A program made the translations under genes and the position numbers. A DNA stretch of 59,451 nucleotides from Roseibacillus sp. (GTDB lineage: Bacteria > Verrucomicrobiota > Verrucomicrobiia > Verrucomicrobiales > Akkermansiaceae): assembly GCA_002686085.1 (NCBI GenBank), contig NZAC01000059.1, positions 1-59,451 on the forward strand, in the 5' to 3' direction. Below, one piece after another: positions 45,852 to 54,775 of this stretch; within the stretch, counting starts at the first letter, position 1; every line of letters begins with the position of its first letter. The notes beneath the pieces were generated by a model. That model did not search any database. It worked only from the letters and a program-made list of their open reading frames with translations, and was not told the DNA's origin.

Positions 45852-46095
45852 GAGGGAATATCGCAGTGACCTCTCTAAGACGCAAGAGTGGCTTCTTTAT
45901 TCAACTCACTCGTTTTATTAATCAGCCCCATCTTTCACCAATCGGTATCCATAATTTTAGGAGTACAAATGGAGTTTCTGTTAATAAGCGGCAGGTTGTT
46001 CACGATTGGAGAAAATTTTTACGCTGGGAGCGTATTGCTGCTTGCGGCCTGATCGCCGTGGGGACTTGGATAGCCCAGCATCTCCTGCATCTGTC

Positions 46096-47088
46096 ATGAG
46101 TCTCCGCCAGCAACTGACCGACATCCTCCCCACAATTCTTCCCTCCAGCCCAAAGGAGGCGACAAAAGGCACAGAACTTATCAGGCTCGTGAGGCTCCGG
46201 CTGGAAGGCGACTACTCGGACGCCTCCCTTCGCTACCATTTTTCGATTATGTCCTGCGATCCCGCCTCGCCTATCGCGAAGGTTGAGAAGGGACAGGGGT
46301 ATTACCGTCGGGCAGCCCCGGTTCCGGCATTGTCAGGAGCGCAGGATCTTCTGTCCATGACCCAAGGGCGCCTTGACGACTTCGCAGGAGACGTTGGAGC
46401 AGTGGATCACATCATGCAGAGGATCCGTAAATTCCGAGCAGCCGCCACACGCTACTGCGAAGTCAACGGCCGCTTTCCGTATCCATTCAGGGATGCTCTG
46501 ACCCGCGATTCCCCACTCGGCAACCTGTGGAAGTTTCCAGATATGGTAGTGGTTGACTGGGAAGGCGGCGAACCAGCAGATCAACTACTCAATCTTGACC
46601 CTGAGACCCTTGCTCTCAAGAGTGGGCTTGGGATACCTCCTTACCGTATTCAATCCGTGACGCTGCGCCTCGTCCCGAATCTCGAGTTATTCCGGGAAGA
46701 ATTTTTCCAGGCATTGAGCGTGAGCTCATGGTGTCAGGGTGGAGAACTATTTTATGCCGGCCCCATTGAGGATGAAGCCTTGGCTGACGCCCTGCGCCAG
46801 TTGAGCAACCGCTTCGGGATTGGAATTACTACCTTTGGCCTAACAGCTGAAATGCTCGATGAACTTCCCGGGCCCGAGCATATTCTCACTGCGCAACCCC
46901 GTGAGACCGAGGCTCTTATGGAGCGCTTTGATGTGCGACGTATTGCCAGTCCCCGCTTCAAGGATCATCTGGACTGGGCATCTCTTGATGCAATCCGCTC
47001 CGACAACGAGGAAGTCCGGAGGCTTTTCAACTGGCTCACCGAGTGCATTGAAACAGAACAGGTCCGCCCTTTTGAACGAGAGCGTTAG
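46096..47088 (+). CDS. Unknown protein with winged-helix-like N-terminus
   Basis: A 330-residue protein. I chose ATG 46096 (MSLRQQLTDILPTILP); the frame upstream to 46006 is poor. The N-terminal 75 residues (TELIRLVRLRLEGDYSDASLRYHFSIM, then IAKVEKGQGYYRR) look like a winged-helix or HARE-type DNA-binding module. The middle has FPYPFRDALTRDSPLGNLWKFPDMVVVDWEGG, a beta segment with acidic residues that may belong to a nuclease-like core, but no catalytic set is proven. The C-terminal part is helical. I cannot name a family. It is soluble, convergent with fabG. Confidence 0.55.
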   Translation: MSLRQQLTDILPTILPSSPKEATKGTELIRLVRLRLEGDYSDASLRYHFSIMSCDPASPIAKVEKGQGYYRRAAPVPALSGAQDLLSMTQGRLDDFAGDVGAVDHIMQRIRKFRAAATRYCEVNGRFPYPFRDALTRDSPLGNLWKFPDMVVVDWEGGEPADQLLNLDPETLALKSGLGIPPYRIQSVTLRLVPNLELFREEFFQALSVSSWCQGGELFYAGPIEDEALADALRQLSNRFGIGITTFGLTAEMLDELPGPEHILTAQPRETEALMERFDVRRIASPRFKDHLDWASLDAIRSDNEEVRRLFNWLTECIETEQVRPFERER

Positions 47089-47118
47089 ACCGCATCCTCG
47101 TAAGGGCCGAGCCCTCGG

Positions 47119-47865
47119 TTACATGGTCATTCCACCATCAATCGCTATCACCTGCCCGGTGAGGTAGCGAGCTTCCGGACTGGATAGATAGAGTGCAAGA
47201 CTTGCGATCTCCTCGGTGTTCCCCATGTCTTTCAAAGGCACCCTCTTGATAATTTCCTCCTGCATGTCCTCACTGAGAGCATCTGTCATGTCGGTTCGAA
47301 TGAAACCCGGAGCGATCGCATTACAGGTCACCTTCCGTGAAGCAAGTTCACGAGCAACCGACTTCGTAAAACCTATCAATCCTGCCTTCGAGGCCGCGTA
47401 GTTGGCCTGACCAGCATTGCCGATAAGGCCAATTACTGAACTGACATTAACGATGCGTCCGCCACCGGATTTCATGAGAGGACGCTGAAAGGCCTTCACT
47501 GCATTGAACGCTCCTTTGAGGTTTGTGTTCATTACCGCATCCCAATCCTCACCGGTCATGCGGAGCAGCAATCCGTCACGCGTAATTCCCGCATTGTTGA
47601 TGAGAATGTCCACTCCCTCGAAATCCGTCACGATTTCCTTACCGACCACCTGCATCGCATCGTAATCGGCCACATCGACTGCGAAGGGTGTCGCGGTGTT
47701 GGAATATTTCTTGTTTATAGCGGCCGCAGCCTGCCCACAACTTTGCTCATTACGGCTAAGAACGGCCACCCGTGCTCCTTCAGCAGCAAAGGCCTCTGCG
47801 ACGGCCAACCCGATGCCCCGGCCTGCTCCGGTCACAACCACTCTCTTATCCTTAAATTGATCCAT
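47119..47865 (-). CDS. fabG: 3-oxoacyl-[acyl-carrier-protein] reductase (FabG)
   Basis: A 248-residue SDR protein. FabG reduces 3-ketoacyl-ACP with NADPH in fatty acid synthesis. I chose ATG 47865 (MDQFKDKRVVVTGAGRGIG). Signs are TGAGRGIG, the NNAGITRD turn, IVNVSSVIGLIGNAGQANYAASKAG (catalytic Ser, Tyr and Lys) and NAIAPGFIRTDMT, plus the C-terminal TGQVIAIDGGMTM. The near-identity to canonical FabG is high. It lies downstream of holB with about 96 bases between. Confidence 0.92.
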   Translation of the reverse strand: MDQFKDKRVVVTGAGRGIGLAVAEAFAAEGARVAVLSRNEQSCGQAAAAINKKYSNTATPFAVDVADYDAMQVVGKEIVTDFEGVDILINNAGITRDGLLLRMTGEDWDAVMNTNLKGAFNAVKAFQRPLMKSGGGRIVNVSSVIGLIGNAGQANYAASKAGLIGFTKSVARELASRKVTCNAIAPGFIRTDMTDALSEDMQEEIIKRVPLKDMGNTEEIASLALYLSSPEARYLTGQVIAIDGGMTM

Positions 47866-47961
47866 GCGGGTGGTTTGCGATGAAATCGAGCGTTTCAAAA
47901 GATTTATTCTCTCCAGATCTGCCCATTCTGCTGGAAGGACAATCCATAAAAACTGGCACCC

Positions 47962-48993
47962 TCACCCTGCAACGGGAGCCCCGAACGCCTTGAGGAACGA
48001 TACTTCCAGCGCAAGATTTTCCGGCACATTGGTGTTCAGGAGATCTCTGAGCTCTTGCAGAGTCTCGATTCTGGAAAGGAGCCCGGCCATATCCTGAGAC
48101 TCCGCAAGCTTCATGGTATCCCCTCCATACTCAGAGAAGCTCAGTGCTTTGGAGCCTGCTTTTTGCCTCACCGCATCGCCCAACCACGAAATTAACCAGT
48201 CAACCAGAGCGGAACGAACAGCGAGATACTCGGAAGCGCCCAGTGCCTCATAATACTTCTCACGTTCATCCAACCAGTCCCCTTCTGTTGCCTGCTTGTA
48301 TGTCTCTGATTCCAGCTTCAACGCTTCCTTATTGGCCGCATTGATGCCGTCCTTTCTTTTGTTCAGCAGGGACTCAAAGGCGGACTTCAGAAGCAGCGCA
48401 CTGTGCGCTGAGGGCTTAGCAGCACTGTGAGCCAGAATTGAGGCAAAGGCCGCGCTCTCCTCCTGTTCAAGAAATCCATTTTCACTCCTGGATTGCAATA
48501 CGATCTCAACGCAACGAGACCGAATAGTTGGCAACAGAATATCCGCATTGGACGTTAACAGGAGCAGAAGACAACCCGGCGGCGGTTCCTCCAGGGTCTT
48601 AAGAAAGGCGTTTGCCGGCTCGTCAAACATACGATCCGCATCAACTCCCACGCCGATTTTCCATATTCCCGAGGGGGCAGCCAGATGCATGCTACGCTCC
48701 AGCCCACGAATATCATCAATAAGGATCCTCCTTGACCTCGAACGAGGCCGAACAACCCTCACAAACTCTCCCTCCAGATCATCGAGATCCATCGAACTGG
48801 ACGACTCCGGAGATTCTCCAAAAAGATCTGATCCTTCCCCTATCTCAACAGGATTAACCAGCGCGACAACCCTGGCCGCAAGGTCTCGCTTACCACTGCC
48901 CGCAGCTCCGGAAATCAGAAAGGCATGCGCGAGTCGGCTCCTTGCGTGGGCACCCTCGATCAAATTGAAAGCCATATCCTCCGTCAGCGCCAT
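47962..48993 (-). CDS. holB: DNA polymerase III subunit delta-prime
   Basis: A 343-residue AAA+ clamp-loader subunit. It begins MALTEDMAFNLIEGAHARSRLAHAFLISGAAGSGKRDL, with a Walker-A-like GAAGSGKR. DEPANAFLKTLEEPPPG and ILLPTIRSRCVEI (the SRC motif) are diagnostic. The four-cysteine zinc module normally between Walker A and this part is missing; a serine- and acid-rich linker replaces it. The delta-prime protein opens and loads the sliding clamp with delta and tau. Confidence 0.9.
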   Translation of the reverse strand: MALTEDMAFNLIEGAHARSRLAHAFLISGAAGSGKRDLAARVVALVNPVEIGEGSDLFGESPESSSSMDLDDLEGEFVRVVRPRSRSRRILIDDIRGLERSMHLAAPSGIWKIGVGVDADRMFDEPANAFLKTLEEPPPGCLLLLLTSNADILLPTIRSRCVEIVLQSRSENGFLEQEESAAFASILAHSAAKPSAHSALLLKSAFESLLNKRKDGINAANKEALKLESETYKQATEGDWLDEREKYYEALGASEYLAVRSALVDWLISWLGDAVRQKAGSKALSFSEYGGDTMKLAESQDMAGLLSRIETLQELRDLLNTNVPENLALEVSFLKAFGAPVAG

Positions 48994-49494
48994 GCCTCAA
49001 TCCAACGGATCCTAGAGCGCCCTGCAATTAAAACCGACTCCCATCCAAATCCGGATACTGACTCATTTCCCGGATTTACGACTGTTCCGTTTTCCTAGCC
49101 CGAGACAGCAACATCTACGTGCATAATCAGGACCTTCCGGAGCCTCTGATCCTTTGCCCGAGCTGGATTACGCCCCGGTGGACGAAACGAGTGAGTTTTG
49201 CCCCATGTTCGTCCCTCTTGGACGCATTCCATCCATTGGGACCCAACCTAGAACCCTCCGACCTCTGATCCTTACATCGATGAGCGAGTCTTCGCTGAGA
49301 CAGATGCTTCAACGAGGCGAGGCCTGTTGCTACTCACTGAGCCGACTGGACATTTGAACTACCCGGGGCAACCTAGGGGCACGCTCGGGATGAAACTTCT
49401 TAACGGGCACAGTCAAGACGCACTGACTTCATGTTACGACAAGGAAGGCGGAGGGTCGTGAATTACTTGGAGTATCTACCGTCTAACTGAGAAG
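48994..49494. other. 501-base divergent intergenic region, nothing recognised
   Basis: The gap lies between holB (minus) and the DUF3108-like gene (plus). It must hold two promoters. Short frames (for example 49154-49357) have no recognisable family or ribosome site. I looked for SRP RNA, 6S RNA, tmRNA and RNase P RNA signatures and saw none. Confidence 0.4.
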
Positions 49495-50298
49495 ATGAAA
49501 TCACACCTTATGATGGCGGCGCTCTTCGCAATAATCACGGCGCCACTACAGGCAGACTGGCAGGACGAAGTTACCTCCCGTCAACCAGACCCTTCATTTC
49601 TTACCATCAGGCCTGTCCACCTCAGCTTTCAGATAAACTGGAATGGCAAGATCAATTCTGGGCACATGAATATGCTCTTCGGTCGAGAAGACGATCGCTA
49701 CCCCTCTCATTTTATCACCCAGATTTATGGCGCCAGCACCGGGCTCGCGCGCTCGCTGTATCCCTACGACTACAGCTTCACCTCGTTTCTCAAATACGGC
49801 TCTTACCTGCCATCGATGTTTACTTCTTCAGAAACGACGAGCAAGGGACGCACCGATACCAGTAACTGGTATGGCCCAACGGTCCGCAGCAGGGAGACTT
49901 TCATCCCTTCCCGCGGAGGCTCAGGCTCCAAAAAGAAGAACTCCACCTTTTCCTTCCGCAAGGCCCCCATCTACGATTTTGCCTCTGCCCTGATCTATCT
50001 GAGGCGACTCGAAATGAAAACCGGCGAGAAAGCGGTTATCGTGGTCCATCCATTCGCAAGCCCCTATTTAGCAAGGGTTTCCGTCCTCCGAAGGGAGCCC
50101 CATCGGGGCCTGAAATGCATCAAAATGGACATCAAACTTCAGAAGATTGGAGCGGGAGGGAAACTGATCAAATACGATAAAATGAAGACCGCCACCCTCT
50201 GGCTTAGCGATGATCACGAACGCCTTCCGGTGGAGCTCCGAACCGAGGTCTTCATTGGTGACGTGCGAGCAATATTGACGGGCAAAAAATACCTGTAG
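49495..50298 (+). CDS. Secreted DUF3108-like protein
   Basis: A 267-residue protein with a signal peptide (MMAALFAIITAPLQADW). The mature part matches the DUF3108 pattern: FQINWNGKINSGHMNMLFG, a basic segment, DFASALIYLRRLEMKTGEKAVI and TATLWLSDDHERLPVELRTEVFIGDVRAILT. These proteins are periplasmic beta structures of unknown function. An unusual 30-residue Ser/Gly/Lys-rich stretch lies at 135-152. It stands alone upstream of the MBL gene. Confidence 0.72.
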   Translation: MKSHLMMAALFAIITAPLQADWQDEVTSRQPDPSFLTIRPVHLSFQINWNGKINSGHMNMLFGREDDRYPSHFITQIYGASTGLARSLYPYDYSFTSFLKYGSYLPSMFTSSETTSKGRTDTSNWYGPTVRSRETFIPSRGGSGSKKKNSTFSFRKAPIYDFASALIYLRRLEMKTGEKAVIVVHPFASPYLARVSVLRREPHRGLKCIKMDIKLQKIGAGGKLIKYDKMKTATLWLSDDHERLPVELRTEVFIGDVRAILTGKKYL

Positions 50299-50451
50299 CG
50301 AGTATCGATCGATTCTTCTTCATGCTCCGCTTCCCTGCCAACGTTACTCTCGTGATTTCTTATAACAGAGGTCCTGTTAGGTTACCCTTTATCCGATCCT
50401 TGCACTGTCCCCGGCTTGCACCATTCAACGAATTAACACACTCTTCTCCTT

Positions 50452-51066
50452 ATGAAGGTGAGCACTCATTGCGGAGGATTTTGCCAGACCAACGGCTACC
50501 TCATTGAAACAACCGAGGGATCAGTCGCCATAGACGCCCCCGAAGGAATGTTTAACTTCTGCAAACAAAGAGATTGTAAACCGACCGGTCTGTTACTGAC
50601 CCATCAACACTTCGACCACATCGAAGACGTGTCGCTATTTCAGGAGGCAGGAGTCCGCATCTATGCCTCTGCGCACTTTTCACCCGAACTCCAATTGACA
50701 GATCTCGCGGCAAAATGGGGAATCCCCCTGACCTGCCCTGAATTCTCGGTCGATGAAGTTTTCACGGCGGAAACGGGCCCGATCAAAATTAATGGAATCG
50801 AATTTGAGCCGATCCCCGTCCCTGGCCATTCCCCCGATTCTTTTGTGTTCCACGTGGCACTTTTCCAAAAACTTTTTTCGGGGGACACTCTTTTTTCCGG
50901 AGGTGGAATTGGACGTACCGATTTTCCCCATGGAGACCATGAGCTGTTATTATCGGGGATAAAAACCAAGATACTAACTCTACCAGCTGCGACTCAACTT
51001 CTGCCGGGCCATGGCCCGGCCGGTAGTATTGGCGAGGAAACTCACAATAATCCATTTCTCCAATAG
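50452..51066 (+). CDS. Metallo-beta-lactamase-fold hydrolase (glyoxalase II-like)
   Basis: A 204-residue MBL-fold protein. The metal site is THQHFDH (His51, His53, Asp55, His56); later ligands are in VPGHSPDSF (His), FSGDTLFSGGGIGRTDF (Asp) and LLPGHGPAG (His). It resembles small glyoxalase-II-like hydrolases, which cleave thioesters such as S-lactoylglutathione, but the substrate-binding C-terminal domain of glyoxalase II is absent, so the substrate is unknown. Cytoplasmic, no signal peptide. Confidence 0.85.
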   Translation: MKVSTHCGGFCQTNGYLIETTEGSVAIDAPEGMFNFCKQRDCKPTGLLLTHQHFDHIEDVSLFQEAGVRIYASAHFSPELQLTDLAAKWGIPLTCPEFSVDEVFTAETGPIKINGIEFEPIPVPGHSPDSFVFHVALFQKLFSGDTLFSGGGIGRTDFPHGDHELLLSGIKTKILTLPAATQLLPGHGPAGSIGEETHNNPFLQ

Positions 51067-51227
51067 TTTAAAAAGATTAGCGGTGGGTCTAGCGCACCCC
51101 GGTGCGAATCTGGCTTAAACCCCGGCTATTCAATGATCCTTTGGAGGAATTTCCCACTGGATTGGCCGTGCCTCCTCTGCAAGACTCTTCGCGGGAGGAG
51201 TTCGGTCCTTCCCCTACCAGCGATTGT

Positions 51228-54023
51228 ATGTCATCCGACCAAGGCCCCAACTCTAAGGACCAGCGTACGCCCTTACCCGATAGCCTGAAAAGGCAACTGG
51301 AAGCGTTTCGGGGGCGCTTATGGTTTATCAAGGTCGCAGAAGCCCTGTTAGCGGGCCTCTTCGGGCTTCTTTTTTCTTACCTGATCGTATTCGGCTTGGA
51401 TCGCATTTGGAACACCCCACCGACAGTGCGGCTCGCAGTTTTATTGGGCGGAACGTCTCTTTTCACCCTTTTCGCTCCCTACTGGATCCATCGATGGGTT
51501 TTCAGGCATCGCCGCGAAGCCCAGCTAGCGCGGTTAATCGCACGAAAGTTTCCTCGCTTGGGAGACCGGATGCTCGGCGTCGTGGAGCTTCAGGACCAGA
51601 CAGAGAGCAAAGAGGCTCTCTCCCCGGAGCTAAGAGCCGCTGCGATGAAAGCTGTAGCCCAGCAAGCAGAGGGCCGAAACTTGAAAGCTGCGTTACCGTC
51701 CCCCCGTCACTTGCGCTGGGGCCTGATGGTAGCTCTGACTGCGGCGATCATAGGGGCCGCCCTGTGGAAGGTTCCGAAACCAAGTCAGAACGCGTTTGAG
51801 CGCTGGCTCAAACCATTCTCGGATGTCCAACGCTATACGTTCACCAAGATCAGCGACTTTGAAGAGACCATGATCGTCCCGATGGACGAGCCTTTCAGTG
51901 TAACACTCACTCTGAGTGAACTTTCTGATCAAACGCCGACCAGTGGTGTTGCCAGATTCGGGATCCAAGAGCCTGTCTCGGCCCAGCTTCAGGACGACAA
52001 AAAGAGCTACACTTTTGATTTCCCCGGGCAGTCTGAGCCAGGGCGCGTCTTGATTAACATCGGAGATGCTCGACCTGTAATACAAGTCCTTCCACAAACC
52101 CGGCCCGCCATTAAATCGGTACGAGCCACCATTGTATACCCTGACTATCTGCAACTCCAAGATAAAACAAAGGAGCTCCGGGTGGGAACGCTTTCAGGTG
52201 ATGTAGTGGTAGGAAGCAAAATTTCTCTCGAGGCCACTACACTCGAGGGCCGCGAATTGAAAGCCGGGACGCTCACCATCGAGGAGCTCCCCAAAACCAC
52301 CGAGCGCGACCTATTTGACGACGACTTCGACCTCCCTGGAGACAATCAGAAACCCAGCGAAACTGCTGAGGACTCAAATTCAGGCGCCCCTCTCGAAGCG
52401 AACGCCCTGCCTGAGGGGGAGCCAGAAGCCGAGCCTGCTCCTCCGCGAATTCTTCCACTCAGGGTCACAGGTTCCCAGATGAATTCACCATCTATTTCTC
52501 TGCAATCTCAACCTCTCCAACTTCAGATGAACTGGGAAGACGTGAACGGTCTGGAGGATGCAGGAGGACACCGAATTCGAGTCGAGCCCCTCGATGACCA
52601 GAGGCCCCTCGCTTACATCCAGGATATTGAGAGACAAACTGTCCTCCTTGAAGAAGAGACCGTCAGCTTCGAAATTATCGCGGAAGACGACTACGGCACA
52701 AAGCACATAGGGTACGAGTGGACTGGCGAATTCACAAAGCCAACCGACGAGACCCCCTCTAGGGGAAGCCACATTCTGGAGCTCGGAGCACCCAACCAGC
52801 GGCGACTCTCGGGAGCCGTTCACTTTTCACCCAAAACCCGGAATATTCCTGCCCAGAAGCTCCAGGTGCGCGCCTTCGTCGAGGACTACTTTCCTGGACG
52901 AGGACGGATATATTCCGAGCCCATCACTCTCCATATCCTGACCAAAGACGAACAAGCCCAACTACTGAAAGACCAGTTCGATCGTATTATTGGTGAGCTC
53001 GAGGATGCCGCGCGCCGCGAACAGAATAATTTCGACGAGAACCGTCGAATCGAACAGGACGGCGCCGAAAAGCTTCAGGAAGAGGCCAACAAGGAAAGGC
53101 TGGAGCAGCAGGAGATGAATGAGGCAGAAAATATCGAAAAGATGTCTGAGCTGTCGGAGCGGATGGAAGAGCTTCTCGGAGAGGCGCTGAAAAATGGCGA
53201 AGTTGCGCCTGAAACCATGCAGAAGATGGCAGAGACCATGCAGAAAATGCAGGAACTCAGTCAGCAGGATATGCCCAAGGTGGAGCAGCAACTACAGGAA
53301 GCACAGGATCCGAGCTCAACTCCGGAACAGTCAGAGAAAGATCTTCAGGAGGCCATTGAGGAGCAGGAGAAGGTCTTGGAAAAGATGCGGGAGACGATAG
53401 ATGGTGCCAACGAAGCTAATCAGGACTTTGAGGCCAGCACCTTTGTAAACAGGTTACGTCGGGCTGCGTCCGAGGAAGATGGAATTGCGAACACCCTCAT
53501 TGCTTCCATCGATGACAAAGGCAAAACCACCATCGCAGGAACACCCTACGATGAATTGGATCCGGTAGACCAAAGGGTCCTCGGAGAACTTTCCATGCAG
53601 CAGCGAAGAACAGCGTCGGATGTTCACTGGATCCACGAAGACCTTGGACATTTTTATGCGCGAACCGAGAAAGAAGAGCACAAGCAGATCATGATCGAAA
53701 TGAGGGAGTCGAACATCGATTCTCATTTGGAAGCGGTTCGTGAGAAAATCGTCGCAAACCGTACGTTCATGGCGGTCGCTTCTGCTAAAAAGTGGGCCGC
53801 GCAGTTGAAAGCGTGGGCTGACATCCTCGACCCTCCTCAGGATCCTGCCGGGGCTGGAGGAGGCGGAGGAGGCGAAGGCCAGGAGCCTTCTCTCGACGAC
53901 AACGATTTTGAGTTCATGCTGAAGGTCATGAAGATGATCCAGACTGAACAGGATATCCGGGCGCGGACCCGGGCTCTGGAACAACTCCGCCGAACTCTCC
54001 ACTTACAGGATCTTCCCGAGTAG
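51228..54023 (+). CDS. Large membrane protein with coiled coil (DUF4175-like)
   Basis: A 931-residue protein. I chose ATG 51228 (MSSDQGPNSKDQ); the frame is open upstream to GTG 51102 but that part is not convincing. Two N-terminal helices (KVAEALLAGLFGLLFSYLIV; LAVLLGGTSLFTLFAPYWI) and a third (LMVALTAAIIGAALW) anchor it. A beta-rich middle (about 195-560) carries an acidic linker (DDDFDLPGDN). Residues about 600-790 form a long Glu/Gln/Met coiled coil (MQKMAETMQKMQELSQQDM). A Gly-rich hinge precedes a final helix pair. It resembles the large DUF4175-like proteins near MoxR/BatA-type clusters in this phylum, though no MoxR gene is visible here. Confidence 0.72.
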   Translation: MSSDQGPNSKDQRTPLPDSLKRQLEAFRGRLWFIKVAEALLAGLFGLLFSYLIVFGLDRIWNTPPTVRLAVLLGGTSLFTLFAPYWIHRWVFRHRREAQLARLIARKFPRLGDRMLGVVELQDQTESKEALSPELRAAAMKAVAQQAEGRNLKAALPSPRHLRWGLMVALTAAIIGAALWKVPKPSQNAFERWLKPFSDVQRYTFTKISDFEETMIVPMDEPFSVTLTLSELSDQTPTSGVARFGIQEPVSAQLQDDKKSYTFDFPGQSEPGRVLINIGDARPVIQVLPQTRPAIKSVRATIVYPDYLQLQDKTKELRVGTLSGDVVVGSKISLEATTLEGRELKAGTLTIEELPKTTERDLFDDDFDLPGDNQKPSETAEDSNSGAPLEANALPEGEPEAEPAPPRILPLRVTGSQMNSPSISLQSQPLQLQMNWEDVNGLEDAGGHRIRVEPLDDQRPLAYIQDIERQTVLLEEETVSFEIIAEDDYGTKHIGYEWTGEFTKPTDETPSRGSHILELGAPNQRRLSGAVHFSPKTRNIPAQKLQVRAFVEDYFPGRGRIYSEPITLHILTKDEQAQLLKDQFDRIIGELEDAARREQNNFDENRRIEQDGAEKLQEEANKERLEQQEMNEAENIEKMSELSERMEELLGEALKNGEVAPETMQKMAETMQKMQELSQQDMPKVEQQLQEAQDPSSTPEQSEKDLQEAIEEQEKVLEKMRETIDGANEANQDFEASTFVNRLRRAASEEDGIANTLIASIDDKGKTTIAGTPYDELDPVDQRVLGELSMQQRRTASDVHWIHEDLGHFYARTEKEEHKQIMIEMRESNIDSHLEAVREKIVANRTFMAVASAKKWAAQLKAWADILDPPQDPAGAGGGGGGEGQEPSLDDNDFEFMLKVMKMIQTEQDIRARTRALEQLRRTLHLQDLPE

Positions 54024-54083
54024 GTCTGTCAGGCTCCGGGCACCAAACGAATCGATTTAAACAGTTAGAACTCCGAAATTAAT

Positions 54084-54494
54084 ATGAAACTACGTTTGCC
54101 CCTGCTTACAACTGGGACACTACTCTTCCTGACGGGATCCGCGGTATCGCAGGATACACCGGACCCAAAGCCCTCGGTTGAGCTCCCGAAAATCACTTAT
54201 CCCGACCCGGTCACCGAAGCTCAGAAAGAGGCTGTGGAAAAACACCGCGAAGGCGCACAGAACCTCGCCGGAGAACAAGACGAACTCGCTGCCGATGTTC
54301 AGGACCTGATCGAGGAGCAGACGGACGAAAAACTCATTGCCCTGCTGGAAGAAGTCGAAGAAGTCATGGCAGAAGTCATTGACTCGCTGGACGAGACCAA
54401 CACCGGCGGACCAACCATTGCTGCAGAAACTGAAATCATCGAAAAGATTTTTGAAGCCGCAAAGCAGAGGTCTCAACAAAGTGGCGGGACATGA
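54084..54494 (+). CDS. Small secreted protein, first part of a gene split by in-frame UGA
   Basis: A 136-residue protein with a signal peptide (LLTTGTLLFLTGSAVS). The mature part is helical and acidic (AAEQDE-like, LAGEQDELAADVQDLIEEQTD, IALLEEVEEVMAEVIDSL), like a coiled coil, and ends SQQSGGT at UGA 54492-54494. Downstream, four sense codons (Pro-Asp-Ser-Gly) in the same frame lead into the next open frame at ATG 54507, with no other stop. The two parts together would make about 228 residues. It may be one gene with a nonsense codon, a recoding site, or two coupled genes. Confidence 0.65.
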   Translation: MKLRLPLLTTGTLLFLTGSAVSQDTPDPKPSVELPKITYPDPVTEAQKEAVEKHREGAQNLAGEQDELAADVQDLIEEQTDEKLIALLEEVEEVMAEVIDSLDETNTGGPTIAAETEIIEKIFEAAKQRSQQSGGT

Positions 54495-54506
54495 CCAGAT
54501 AGCGGA

Positions 54507-54770
54507 ATGAGCATGGGTGCCATGCTCGATATGATGCAGCGGATGATGGGCCAGACTCCCGGACAAGGTCAGGGGGAACAAAAGGGCCAACCCGGCGACC
54601 AGGCGGGCGAAGGCCAGGAAGGCGCCTCTGACTCTGCCAACAAGGAATTCACAGATGCCGGCAAAGGCAAGAAGGAGGAGCGCACTATTGGCAAAAAGGC
54701 CGGTAAGGCAGGGTCGCATCTCCCTCCCGAGTTCCAAAAAGCTCTCGACTCGTACAATAAGAAGCGCTGA
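54507..54770 (+). CDS. Second part of the split protein: Met/Gly/Gln-rich tail
   Basis: An 87-residue frame continuing the frame of 54084-54494 after UGA. It starts MSMGAMLDMMQRMMGQTP and is then rich in Gln, Gly, Lys and Glu, ending LPPEFQKALDSYNKKR, a helix. Alone it has no signal peptide, so it would stay in the cytoplasm; joined to the upstream part it would be exported. It is 5 bases from the next gene. The call as an independent gene is weak. Confidence 0.5.
   Translation: MSMGAMLDMMQRMMGQTPGQGQGEQKGQPGDQAGEGQEGASDSANKEFTDAGKGKKEERTIGKKAGKAGSHLPPEFQKALDSYNKKR
54509..54527 (+). other. Perfect 8-bp stem-loop 14 bases after the in-frame UGA
   Basis: GAGCATGG (54509-54516) pairs fully with CCATGCTC (54520-54527), closing a GTG loop. 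The loop starts 22 bases after the UGA. This geometry fits the loose bacterial SECIS pattern (short loop with an early G, stem 4-16 bp), and also a readthrough stimulator. It overlaps ATG 54507 and ATG 54513, so it could equally control reinitiation. It may be chance. Confidence 0.4.
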
Positions 54771-54775
54771 TCGCG

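Noticed and set aside
49154-49357. 67-residue plus-strand frame in the holB-DUF3108 gap
   Set aside because: No family, signal or ribosome site; the opposite strand is equally open.
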